Below, one piece after another: positions 25,031 to 31,988 of a stretch of 31,988 nucleotides of DNA. The notes under the pieces were generated by a model that was given only the letters and a program-made list of their open reading frames with translations, ran no database searches and had not been told where the DNA came from. The DNA comes from an uncultured Collinsella sp. (GTDB taxonomy: Bacteria; Actinomycetota; Coriobacteriia; Coriobacteriales; Coriobacteriaceae). Each line of letters starts with the position of its first letter. The first letter of the stretch is position 1. The stretch covers positions 1 through 31,988 of the forward strand of contig CATVYG010000027.1 in assembly GCA_958348225.1 (NCBI GenBank). Direction: 5' to 3'. The position numbers and the translations under genes are program-made.

Positions 25031-27832
25031 GTGGCAAACGAGTACAAGCAGACGATGAATCTGCCCAAAACCGGTTTTCCCATGCGTGCCGGTCTTTCCA
25101 AGTCCGAGCCCAAGCGACTCAAGGACTGGCAGGACAACAAGGTCTACGAGCAGGTTCTGAAGAAGAACGAGGGTCACAAGAAGTTCGTGCTGCACGACGG
25201 CCCTCCGTACGCCAACGGCCCGATCCACATCGGCCACGCCATGAACAAGATCTCCAAGGACATGATCAACCGCTACTGGATGATGCAGGGCTATGAGGTT
25301 CCCTATGTTCCCGGTTGGGACTGCCATGGCCAGCCGATCGAGCATAAGGTCGAGGAGAAGCTCGGCACCGAGAAGTTCAACCAGACCTCCACGGCTAAGA
25401 TCCGTGAGCTTTGCAATAAGTTCGCTGTCGAGAACATCGAGCTGCAGAAGGCCGGCTTCCGTCGCCTGGGCGTGCTCGGCGATTGGGACAACCCCTATCT
25501 GACGCTCTATCACCAGCATGACGCCGCCGACATCGAGGTTTTCAAGGCCATGTTCGACAAGGGCATGATCTATCGCGGTCACAAGCCCGTCCACTGGTGC
25601 AAGCACTGCCATACCGCACTTGCTGAGGCCGAGATTGAGTACTCCGACGAGACGAGCCCGTCCATCTTCGTGCGCTTTGAGATGACCTCCAAGCCCGCCG
25701 GCCTCGAGAACTTCGACGGCCCGGTTGACTTCATCATCTGGACGACCACGCCGTGGACCATCCCCTCCGACCAGGCAGTTTCTCTCAAGCCCGGTGCCGC
25801 CTACGTCGCCGTTGAGCACAACGGCCGCGCCGAGGTCATGCTCGAGGACCTGGCTCCCAAGTGCTGTGAAGAGTTTGGCTGGGAGTACACCCCGGTTGTG
25901 GTCGACGGCAAGCCCTATGTGGTTCCCGCCGAGACCTTCCACCACATCCACTACAAGCAGCCGATCTTTGACGGTGTTGAGGGCGTGGCGCTGCTGGCCG
26001 ATTACGTCGGTGTCGATGACGGTACCGGTATCGTCCACAACTCGCCCGGCCACGGCGTCGACGACTACTTTGCCTGCCTCAAGGAGGGCATCACCGACAC
26101 TTGCATGCCGGTCGATGACGACGGCAATTTCTACACCGGCGAGGAGTTTGGCACCGGCGGCCCCTTCAGCGGCATGGATACCGACGAGGCCAACCCGCAC
26201 ATCATCGAGTTCCTGCGCGAGCGCGGCACCCTGGTCCTCGAGAAGAAGATCACGCACAGCTATCCGCACTGCTGGCGCTGCAAGCACCCGGTGCTCTTCC
26301 GTGCTACCGACCAGTGGTTTGTCTCGATGGACAAGACCGGCTTGCGCGAGCAGGCTGGCAAAGAGGTCCGCGAGAACGTTAAGTGGTATCCGGCCCACGC
26401 GGCCAACCGCATCGGCGCCATGGTCGAGCAGCGTCCCGACTGGTGCATCAGCCGTCAGCGCAACTGGGGCGTGCCTATCCCCAGCTACACTTGCGCCGAC
26501 TGCGGTGAGAAGGTCATGAACGACGCCACGCTCGACGCCGTCATCAAGCTCTTCCACGAGAAGGGCTCTGACGCCTGGTTCACCGACGCTCCCGAGAGCT
26601 ACCTGGGCGAGGCCTGCGTCTGCCCCAAGTGCGGCGGCCATCACCTCAAGGCCGATAAGGACATCCTCGACGTGTGGTGGGATTCCGGCGTCTCTTGGAA
26701 GGCCGTCTGCGAGTACCGTCCCGAGCTGGAGTATCCGGCTGATGTGTACCTCGAGGGCTCCGACCAGCACCGCGGTTGGTTCCAAAGCTCGCTGCTCACC
26801 TCGGTGGGCGCCAACGGCCACGCTCCGTACAAGGCGGTTGTCTCGCAGGGCTTCACCCTCGACGGCCAGGGCCGTAAGATGTCCAAGTCGCTCGGCAACG
26901 TCATCGACCCCAATAAGGTCTGCGACGAGATGGGCGCTGACATCATCCGTCTGTGGGTTGCATCCGTCGATACCAGCTCCGACGTGTCCATCGACCACGA
27001 GATCCTTGCTCGTACGTCCGATGCCTACCGTCGTTTCCGCAACACGCTGCGCTTCCTGCTCTCCGAGCTCGAGGGTCAGTTTGAGCCCGAGACCGACGGC
27101 GTCGCCTTTGCCGACCTGCTGCCGCTCGACAAGCTCATGGTTGCCCGCCTGACTCAGGTTCAGGCCGAGGTCGACGACGCCTACGCCAGCTACGAGTTCC
27201 CGCGCGCCTACCGTGCGCTTTATGACTTCGTGGTTACCGAGCTCTCCAACGTGTACCTCGACGCCCTGAAGGACCGTCTGTACTGCGACAAGCCCGGCTC
27301 GCTCGAGCGTCGCAGCGCCCAGACCGTGCTGGCCGAGCTCTTCTCGATGCTCATGCGCGACCTGCAGCCGATCCTGTCCTACACGGTTGACGAGGCCATG
27401 GCATATGCGCCCGCTGGCTGCGTCGATCACCAGAAGTACGCCGCGCTGCTCGATTGGTACAAGTCGCCCATCACGGTCGACGAGGCCAATGAGTTCGAGG
27501 GCGTGCTCGAGGCTTCTCTTGAGCTCCGTAGCGCCGTGACCAAGGCCCTTGAGGATGCCCGTTCTGCCGGCACCTTCACCAAGAGCCAGCAGGTTCGCGT
27601 CAAGGCGGTCGTTCCCGCCGAGATGTACGCGCTGCTGACTGGTGACAAAGCGGTCGACCTGGCCGAGTTCTACATCGTCTCCGATGTTGAGCTGACCCAG
27701 GGCGAAGAGCTTTCCGTCTGCATTGATGCTGCCGAGGGCGAGTGCTGCGACCGTTGCTGGAACTACCGCACCACCGTCGGCGAGTACAACGGCCACGCTC
27801 ATATTTGCAAGCGCTGCGCCGATGCTTTGTAG
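25031..27832 (+). CDS. ileS: Isoleucyl-tRNA synthetase
   Basis: A 933-residue class I synthetase. The HIGH motif is at 66-69 (GPPYANGPIHIGHAMNK), followed by the isoleucine-specific VPGWDCHGQPIEHKVEE. The editing domain covers about 190-400, and KMSKS is at 616-620. The anticodon-binding domain follows, and a C-terminal zinc finger has CCDRCWNY and CKRC (about 905-933), typical of the bacterial (non-mupirocin-resistant) type. The start is GTG 25031 with AAGGGG (25021-25026) upstream; the longer frame from 24986 lies in the leader after the T-box terminator and is rejected. Expression is controlled by the T-box directly upstream. The stop codon is part of a 15-bp inverted repeat. Confidence 0.97.
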   Translation: MANEYKQTMNLPKTGFPMRAGLSKSEPKRLKDWQDNKVYEQVLKKNEGHKKFVLHDGPPYANGPIHIGHAMNKISKDMINRYWMMQGYEVPYVPGWDCHGQPIEHKVEEKLGTEKFNQTSTAKIRELCNKFAVENIELQKAGFRRLGVLGDWDNPYLTLYHQHDAADIEVFKAMFDKGMIYRGHKPVHWCKHCHTALAEAEIEYSDETSPSIFVRFEMTSKPAGLENFDGPVDFIIWTTTPWTIPSDQAVSLKPGAAYVAVEHNGRAEVMLEDLAPKCCEEFGWEYTPVVVDGKPYVVPAETFHHIHYKQPIFDGVEGVALLADYVGVDDGTGIVHNSPGHGVDDYFACLKEGITDTCMPVDDDGNFYTGEEFGTGGPFSGMDTDEANPHIIEFLRERGTLVLEKKITHSYPHCWRCKHPVLFRATDQWFVSMDKTGLREQAGKEVRENVKWYPAHAANRIGAMVEQRPDWCISRQRNWGVPIPSYTCADCGEKVMNDATLDAVIKLFHEKGSDAWFTDAPESYLGEACVCPKCGGHHLKADKDILDVWWDSGVSWKAVCEYRPELEYPADVYLEGSDQHRGWFQSSLLTSVGANGHAPYKAVVSQGFTLDGQGRKMSKSLGNVIDPNKVCDEMGADIIRLWVASVDTSSDVSIDHEILARTSDAYRRFRNTLRFLLSELEGQFEPETDGVAFADLLPLDKLMVARLTQVQAEVDDAYASYEFPRAYRALYDFVVTELSNVYLDALKDRLYCDKPGSLERRSAQTVLAELFSMLMRDLQPILSYTVDEAMAYAPAGCVDHQKYAALLDWYKSPITVDEANEFEGVLEASLELRSAVTKALEDARSAGTFTKSQQVRVKAVVPAEMYALLTGDKAVDLAEFYIVSDVELTQGEELSVCIDAAEGECCDRCWNYRTTVGEYNGHAHICKRCADAL

Positions 27833-27862
27833 GTTACGGCGTTCGTAGAACGCCGTAACCTA
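27830..27862. repeat. 15-bp inverted repeat including the ileS stop codon
   Basis: A perfect 15-bp inverted repeat (27830-27844 with 27848-27862) with loop GTA begins with the TAG stop of ileS and ends with its mirror CTA. No T run follows, so it may be a U-tract-less terminator or an end-of-message stabiliser. Its sequence is less GC-dominated than the coding region. Confidence 0.6.
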
Positions 27863-27872
27863 CCGACGCTGC

Positions 27873-27999
27873 AAACGCCCCTAAGCGGCAATCTGACGTT
27901 CAATCGTCGGTCGCGTACCAAAGTACGCTTCCCTCCTCTTTCACGTCACCTTGCTTGCTTAGGGACGTTTTCGCTGTTGGTGACGATAACGCGGCGTTT
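27873..27999. other. Structured non-coding region between ileS and lspA
   Basis: No open frame with a plausible start or family match fills 27863-28020. It is instead dense in inverted repeats: AAACGCC (27873-27879) with GGCGTTT (27993-27999); CCTAAGC (27880-27886) with GCTTAGG (27957-27963); GCGTAC-CAAA-GTACGC (27913-27928); CGTCACC (27944-27950) with GGTGACG (27979-27985), which crosses the second pair as a pseudoknot would. The first arm can also pair with CGTTT at 27966-27970. Further hairpins and a terminator follow at 28023-28090. It could be a small RNA with its own terminator or a dispersed intergenic repeat. No known RNA family was recognised. Confidence 0.45.
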
Positions 28000-28022
28000 C
28001 CATTGCTGGAGCTAGAGGCTTT

Positions 28023-28049
28023 CTTTCGACTTGCGTTTCTAGTCGAAAG
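28023..28049 (+). repeat. 9-bp hairpin upstream of the terminator
   Basis: CTTTCGACT (28023-28031) and AGTCGAAAG (28041-28049) form a perfect 9-bp stem with a 9-base loop. Only 5 bases separate it from the terminator stem, so the two hairpins are tandem and probably part of one 3' structure. Confidence 0.55.
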
Positions 28050-28054
28050 CTATT

Positions 28055-28093
28055 AAGCGACATTCCGTTATTCGGAATGTCGCTTTCGTTTTT
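28055..28093 (+). terminator. Intrinsic terminator before lspA
   Basis: A perfect 13-bp stem (28055-28067 with 28073-28085), loop TTATT, followed by TTTCGTTTTT. It ends any transcript coming from ileS or from the structured region, so lspA must be expressed from a promoter within 28094-28205. TATAAG (28148-28153) is a possible -10 box there, without a clear -35 partner. Confidence 0.9.
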
Positions 28094-28205
28094 AGCTGGT
28101 TATTTCGCTTGCGTTGGTGGATATGTCGTGCGTTCTGCGTATGGCAATATAAGATAGTTCTTTGTATTAAACGTAATTCGATGATCTTGAGGGTAGGGGA
28201 TTTCT

Positions 28206-28805
28206 TTGGGTCGTGCTGGGGATATGACGCCGCCTTTGCGCTGGCGGTTAGGTGTTGCTGGTGGGGTGGTGCTGGTTGTGCTGCTTTTTGATCAGCTGAC
28301 CAAGCTTGCGGTTCGTGCCGTGGGCGACGCTTTGCATGTGACTGTTATCCCCGGTGTGATCGACTTCCTGTTTGTCCGCAATATCGGTGCTGCCTTTAGC
28401 ATGGGCGAGGGGCATGGCGTTGCGTTTGCTTTGCTGGCGCTTGTGGTCATTGTCGCCATTGCCGTGCACTTGCTTCGCGCGCCCCAGCTTGCTCGCTTGG
28501 AGGTTGTGGGCATGGCTATGGTCGCGGGCGGCGCCATTGGCAACGCGATCGACCGTCTGGCCTTTGGCTTCGTGACCGATTTTATTGCCACCACCTTCAT
28601 CGACTTTCCCGTCTTCAATGTGGCCGATATCGGCATTACCGTTGGCGTTGTGCTCGCCCTCTTCGGCTACATGTTCTTGAGTCCCGCGGCCCGCGAGGTT
28701 GATGCGACTGCCGAGCTCAATGCCCGTGATGAGGCCCGCGCTAAGCGCAAAGCCAAGCAGCGTGGGGAGCGTGCCCGCAAGATTCGCGAAAGGAATGAGC
28801 GTTAA
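28206..28805 (+). CDS. lspA: Lipoprotein signal peptidase LspA
   Basis: A 199-residue signal peptidase II, an aspartic membrane protease that cleaves the signal peptide of diacylglyceryl-prolipoproteins. Four hydrophobic segments are visible. Conserved boxes: FDQLTK (28-33), VRNIGAAFSM (57-66), and the catalytic pair D116 (GNAIDRL) and D141 (FNVADI). The last ~35 residues are a highly basic Lys/Arg/Glu tail not needed for the core, so the protein is longer than the usual 150-170. TTG 28206 has AGGGGA (28195-28200) 5 bases upstream; ATG 28224 lacks a correctly spaced SD. It overlaps the next gene by one base (TAATG), the common lspA-rluD pair. Confidence 0.94.
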   Translation: MGRAGDMTPPLRWRLGVAGGVVLVVLLFDQLTKLAVRAVGDALHVTVIPGVIDFLFVRNIGAAFSMGEGHGVAFALLALVVIVAIAVHLLRAPQLARLEVVGMAMVAGGAIGNAIDRLAFGFVTDFIATTFIDFPVFNVADIGITVGVVLALFGYMFLSPAAREVDATAELNARDEARAKRKAKQRGERARKIRERNER

Positions 28806-29818
28806 TGGCCGACATCCATATTCTTGTTGCCGACGATTCCGCTGGTCAGCGTCTTGACGCCTATTTGGGCGCCAACGATGGCTGTCCCACGCGCTCTGCC
28901 TGCGCGCATCTGATCGAGGGAGGCGCCGTTGCCGTCAACGGTGAGACTTGTCTCTCTAAAAAGTACGCCGTACGCGCCGGCGATCGCATCTCGGTCGACT
29001 TGCCCGAGCCGCACGACCCGACCGACGTGATTCCCGAGGCCATTCCCCTCGATATCCGCTACGAGGACGACTACCTTATCGTGCTCTCCAAGCAGCGGGG
29101 CCTGGTGTGCCATCCCGCCCATGGCCACGAGAGCGGCACCCTTGCGAACGCTCTGGTCTACCACTGCGGCATCGATCATCTTGGTACTGTGCAGGGTGAG
29201 GACCGCCCCGGCATCGTGCATCGCCTGGATCGCGATACCTCGGGCCTTATGCTCGCGGCAAAAGACGACGACACCCAGCGCGCGCTTCAGAATCTCATCC
29301 GCACGCGCACGCTCGACCGTCGCTATATCACGCTCGTTCACGGTCACATCGCCATGGACGAGGGCACTATCAACACCGGTATTGCCCGTTCCACGCGCGA
29401 CCGCGTGAAGATGGCGGTTTCGGATGACCCCTTTGCCCGTCAGGCCATTACGACCTTTAAGGTCCTCGAGCGCTTTGATTCCACGCGTTTTGACGACGGC
29501 TATACGCTCGTTGAGTGCCACCTGTTTACGGGCCGCACACATCAGATTCGCGTGCATATGCGCCATATCAACCACGCCTGCGTGGGCGATCCGCTCTACG
29601 GCAAGTGCGATGCGCGTGCCGATCAGGGCCTGACCAGGCAGTTCCTGCATTCTTGGCGCGTTGCGTTCGATCATCCCGTAACGGGGAAGTGCATTGAGTG
29701 CCGTGACGAGTTGCCGTGGGATCTCGCTGCGGTTCTCGACGATCTGGCTCCGCGCTCGCTCGGTCGCACGGCCGTTGGAGATGAAATCGTTCCGCAGCTC
29801 GGTCTTCTCGAAGCCTAG
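28805..29818 (+). CDS. RluD/RluA-family 23S rRNA pseudouridine synthase
   Basis: A 337-residue pseudouridine synthase. The N-terminal S4-type RNA-binding domain (about 15-70) contains RLDAYLGAN and AVNGETCLSKKYAVRAGD. The catalytic motif HRLDRDTSGLML gives the active-site aspartate D142. Later family boxes are RRYITLVHGH, TLVECHLFTGRTHQIRVHM and GDPLYG. This architecture fits RluD and its relatives; the exact uridines modified cannot be named from sequence. ATG 28805 shares its A with the lspA TAA and has AAAGGAATG upstream. The lspA-rluD pairing is very common in bacteria and assures co-expression, without a known functional link. Confidence 0.92.
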   Translation: MADIHILVADDSAGQRLDAYLGANDGCPTRSACAHLIEGGAVAVNGETCLSKKYAVRAGDRISVDLPEPHDPTDVIPEAIPLDIRYEDDYLIVLSKQRGLVCHPAHGHESGTLANALVYHCGIDHLGTVQGEDRPGIVHRLDRDTSGLMLAAKDDDTQRALQNLIRTRTLDRRYITLVHGHIAMDEGTINTGIARSTRDRVKMAVSDDPFARQAITTFKVLERFDSTRFDDGYTLVECHLFTGRTHQIRVHMRHINHACVGDPLYGKCDARADQGLTRQFLHSWRVAFDHPVTGKCIECRDELPWDLAAVLDDLAPRSLGRTAVGDEIVPQLGLLEA

Positions 29819-29836
29819 CCAGTATTAGGTGGTTTC

Positions 29837-29865
29837 TTGAACTCGGTAAGCCTGCGGTAAGATAT
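29837..29865 (+). promoter_or_regulatory. Putative promoter of the glycosyltransferase gene
   Basis: TTGAAC (29837-29842) is a good -35 box. Either TAAGAT (29858-29863, 15-base spacing) or AGATAT (29860-29865, 17-base spacing) serves as the -10 box. It lies in the 82-base gap after the pseudouridine synthase gene. Confidence 0.55.
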
Positions 29866-29900
29866 ACGATTGTTTACGTTACACGTTGCTGGGAGCCTGC

Positions 29901-31196
29901 ATGCTCGCCTTTTTACAAACCAACACACCCATCGTGATCTTCAACCAGATTGTCGTCACGCTGCTCACGGTCTGCTTTCTGTACCAGGTGGTCTTCTTTG
30001 TCATTGGCGCTCTTCGTGGCGAGGTCGCGCCTCCCAAGGCCAAAAAACTCCATCGCTATGCCTTTTTTATCGCGGCGCATAACGAGGAAGCCGTAATTGC
30101 CAATCTCGTACGCTCCATCAAGGACCAGGACTATCCGTCCGAGCTTATCGAGGTCTTTGTCGTTGCCGACGCCTGCACCGACAACACCGCGCAGCTCGCA
30201 CGCGAGGCCGGTGCCATTGTTTACGAGCGCAATGACCTGGCCCGAAAGGGCAAGAGCTGGGTCATGGACTTTGGTTTCGATCGCATTCTCAACGAGTATC
30301 CCGACACGTTTGAGGGCTACTTTATCTTCGATGCCGACAACGTTATCTCCCGCGATTACGTGTCCAAGATGAACGATGCCTTTGACCAGGGCTTCCATGT
30401 GGTCACGAGCTATCGCAATTCCAAGAACTTCGGCAGCTCGTGGATCTCGGCTGCTAATGCCACGTGGTATCTACGCGAGGCGCGCTTCCTCAACAACGCG
30501 CGCAATATCTGTAAGACGTCCTGCGCTGTTTCGGGTTCGGGTTACCTTATCTCGTCAAGCGTTATCGAGGGCATGCACGGTTGGCAGTTCCACACGCTGA
30601 CCGAGGACATTCAGTTCACTACGTTCTGCGCTATTCACGGTATTCGCATTGGCTATGCGCCGGCGGAGTTCTTTGACGAGCAACCCGTGACGTTCAAGGC
30701 ATCCTGGAAGCAGCGTATGCGCTGGACCAAGGGCTTTTACCAGGTGTTCTTTACCTACGGTAAGCATCTGGTCAAGTCGATGTTCCGCTATCATCGCTTT
30801 GCCGCCTACGACATGTTCATGACGATCGCCCCGGGTATGCTGCTATCGCTGATCTCGATGCTCGCTAATGCGACGTTCTTGATTGTGGGTGGCCTTTCGC
30901 ATGGTTTCTTGGCAACCGAAGTCGAGATGCAGGCGTGCGCCGCTTCGCTCATTATGACCTTCGCCATGATGTATCAGACGTTCTTTATCCTGGCGCTGCT
31001 CACGACTATCTTTGAGTACAAGCACATTCACTGCGCGCAAAAGTGGCGTCTGGTGACTAACCTGTTTACCTTCCCGATCTTTATGTTCAGCTATATCCCC
31101 ATCACGGTGGCCGCGCTGTTCCTGAAGGTCGACTGGGTGCCGACGCAGCACGCCGTCAACGTTACCCTTGACGAGGTCATGCAAGGCGCCAAATAA
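29901..31196 (+). CDS. Membrane glycosyltransferase, family 2 (processive type)
   Basis: A 431-residue GT2 enzyme with the D, DxD, TED, QxxRW signature of cellulose/chitin/hyaluronan-synthase-like polymerases: AAHNEEAVIANL near residue 60, DADN (144-147), TED (234-236) and QRMRW (271-275). One N-terminal membrane segment (about 10-40) and four C-terminal ones (about 300-420) would anchor it and form an export channel. It probably builds or extends a surface polysaccharide or glycolipid; the sugar is unknown. No other polysaccharide gene is nearby, so it is an orphan. ATG 29901 has GGGAG (29891-29895) 5 bases upstream, better than TTG 29886. It is followed by the IS element only 30 bases after its stop. 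Confidence 0.87.
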   Translation: MLAFLQTNTPIVIFNQIVVTLLTVCFLYQVVFFVIGALRGEVAPPKAKKLHRYAFFIAAHNEEAVIANLVRSIKDQDYPSELIEVFVVADACTDNTAQLAREAGAIVYERNDLARKGKSWVMDFGFDRILNEYPDTFEGYFIFDADNVISRDYVSKMNDAFDQGFHVVTSYRNSKNFGSSWISAANATWYLREARFLNNARNICKTSCAVSGSGYLISSSVIEGMHGWQFHTLTEDIQFTTFCAIHGIRIGYAPAEFFDEQPVTFKASWKQRMRWTKGFYQVFFTYGKHLVKSMFRYHRFAAYDMFMTIAPGMLLSLISMLANATFLIVGGLSHGFLATEVEMQACAASLIMTFAMMYQTFFILALLTTIFEYKHIHCAQKWRLVTNLFTFPIFMFSYIPITVAALFLKVDWVPTQHAVNVTLDEVMQGAK

Positions 31197-31226
31197 CCAC
31201 CACCAAAACCACCGCAAAGGGGACAG

Positions 31227-31988
31227 TGAACTGCGCCCCGAAACTTGGACTGAATAAATAGCGACTACGCCGCAAGGGCCCGGTTCCGGAACTCCTCCGG
31301 CGTCAGACCCTTCAATCTTACCTGCCTGCGCCGCGTGTTCCAATGGGCTATGTACTCCTCCAGGTCGCGCTTGAAGTCCCCGAAGCTGCCCCACTCCCTG
31401 CCGCGGTAGAACTCGTCCTTCACGTGGCCGAAGAGCTGCTCGGTGGCGGCGTTGTCGATGCAGTTCCCCTTGCGCGACATGCTCTGGGTGATGCCCGCCC
31501 CCTCCAGCCTGGAGGCGTAGGACTCGTGCTGGTACTGCCAGCCCATGTCCGAGTGCATGGTCGGTGCCGCCCCGTCGGGCAGGGCCTCGAGGAGCCGGTC
31601 GAGCATCCTGTGCTGCTGGGCGAGGTCCGGCGAGGTCGATATGTCGCTCGCCACGATCTCCTTCGTGCAGAAGTCGAGCACCGGGGCCCAGTAGGCCTTG
31701 GCGCCGGCCACCTTGAACTCGGTGACGTCGGTGCCGAGCTTCTGCCACGGCCCCTCGGCGCCGAAGTCCCTCGCGATGACGTTCTCGAACGTGCTCCCCA
31801 CGAGCCCCCTGTAGGAGCTGTACCGGCGGCGCGAGCCCCGGCGGCGTATCCCGCACCGGATGCCCATCTCGCGCATCATCTTGAGCACGGTCTTGTCGGC
31901 CACGACCGCGCCCAGCTCGGCGCGCAGGCACATGGTGGATTGGCAACACCTATTTGGACGATTCCGGGAGGGACAGCCCCGCCTCCCT
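31227..31988 (-). mobile_element. IS3-family (IS150-like) insertion sequence, cut by the window end
   Basis: The end at 31227 reads TGAACTGCGCCCCG and continues to AAACTTGGAC, the form of IS150-type terminal repeats (TG-x-ACTGC-x-CCC, then TTGGAC). The transposase stop lies 38 bases inside. The element runs leftward-ended on the minus strand; its other end is either beyond the window or interrupted near 31934. It sits directly after the glycosyltransferase gene without disrupting it. Confidence 0.75.
31265..31933 (-). CDS. IS3-family transposase OrfB, N-terminal part missing
   Basis: 222 residues of an IS3-family OrfB integrase. The DDE catalytic triad is complete: first Asp in GTDVTEFKV, second in HSDMGWQYQ, and Glu in the segment SRKGNCIDNAATEQLFGHVKDEF. 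The KTVLKMMREMGIRC segment at the start is the end of the HTH_21 region. A full OrfB has about 60 more residues before this point. The minus-strand frame stays open to the window end but the codons before 31933 do not resemble the expected YGYRR-type segment, so the gene is probably truncated or interrupted there. OrfA is not in the window. The codon use is more GC-extreme than in the neighbouring genes. Confidence 0.85.
   Translation of the reverse strand: MCLRAELGAVVADKTVLKMMREMGIRCGIRRRGSRRRYSSYRGLVGSTFENVIARDFGAEGPWQKLGTDVTEFKVAGAKAYWAPVLDFCTKEIVASDISTSPDLAQQHRMLDRLLEALPDGAAPTMHSDMGWQYQHESYASRLEGAGITQSMSRKGNCIDNAATEQLFGHVKDEFYRGREWGSFGDFKRDLEEYIAHWNTRRRQVRLKGLTPEEFRNRALAA

Noticed and set aside
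27276..27290. Possible CRISPR or tandem-repeat array anywhere in the window
   Set aside because: No regularly spaced direct repeats were found; repeated GAGGTCGAG-type words inside genes such as ileS and smc come from codon bias.
24815..27802. 995-codon minus-strand frame opposite ileS
   Set aside because: Valine/leucine/glycine-rich antisense shadow of ileS that also crosses the T-box; no recognisable domain.
27863..28020. SRP RNA, 6S RNA, tmRNA or RNase P RNA in the ileS-lspA gap
   Set aside because: I see none of the hallmark motifs (no SRP GGAA/GCAG tetraloop-domain pattern, no tmRNA tRNA-like ends, no RNase P core), so only an unclassified structured region is reported.
30843..31949. 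368-codon minus-strand frame crossing the glycosyltransferase and the transposase
   Set aside because: It runs out of frame through the transposase and antisense through the GT2 gene; the overlapping real genes have clear motifs.

Overview
The window is a chromosomal segment from a high-GC Gram-positive bacterium. It most resembles a member of the Coriobacteriia (Actinomycetota), probably Collinsella or a close relative. The reasons are the strong GC bias at third codon positions, frequent GTG and TTG starts with good Shine-Dalgarno (SD) sequences, a T-box leader on ileS, and an actinobacterial order of housekeeping genes (Gls24-like, fakA, recG, rsmD, coaD, a DivIVA/SepIVA-like gene, DUF177, rpmF, rnc, smc, ftsY, ffh). 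The genus is an inference from gene order and style; no search was run.

Layout. Bases 1-366 hold two identical tRNA-Asn genes with promoter and terminators. Bases 441-15396 are a long plus-strand housekeeping block: lipid metabolism (fakA, plsX, acpP), DNA repair (recG), 16S rRNA methylation (rsmD), CoA synthesis (coaD), ribosome (rpmF), RNA processing (rnc), chromosome organisation (smc) and co-translational membrane targeting (ftsY, ffh). Many of these genes overlap by 1-8 bases or are separated by 15 bases or fewer. A 17-bp hairpin closes the block. It faces a minus-strand DUF134-NifX fusion gene whose promoter is bracketed by two near-identical palindromes. Then come thyA-folA, a TrmH-family methyltransferase, a MATE transporter, a palindromic repeat, a cobA-type adenosyltransferase with an early stop codon (minus), ftsH, a DUF523 gene, and a glycerol-dehydrogenase-like gene (minus). 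Next are a T-box-controlled ileS, a 373-base structured intergenic region, lspA-rluD, a membrane glycosyltransferase of family 2, and an IS3-family element at the right edge.

How the genes fit together. The block joins membrane-lipid supply (acyl carrier protein, PlsX, fatty-acid kinase) with SRP targeting, prolipoprotein processing (lspA) and membrane protein quality control (ftsH). The two lipid-related transcription units (Gls24-like/fakA and acpP) share the promoter-like signature CTCAAC-N15-TAGAAT, and in acpP this is followed by an 11-bp palindrome that would sit on the transcription start.

Most notable signals: the autoregulation-like double palindrome and internal ribosome site of the DUF134-NifX gene; the stop at codon 5 of cobA; the divergent ileS T-box with an extra hairpin/U-tract inside its antiterminator loop; the possibly pseudoknotted region between ileS and lspA; an SD-sequestering leader on the glycerol-dehydrogenase-like gene; the multi-arm palindrome after the MATE gene; and a possible nested IS junction at the right end. 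No CRISPR array, prophage or defence system was seen.
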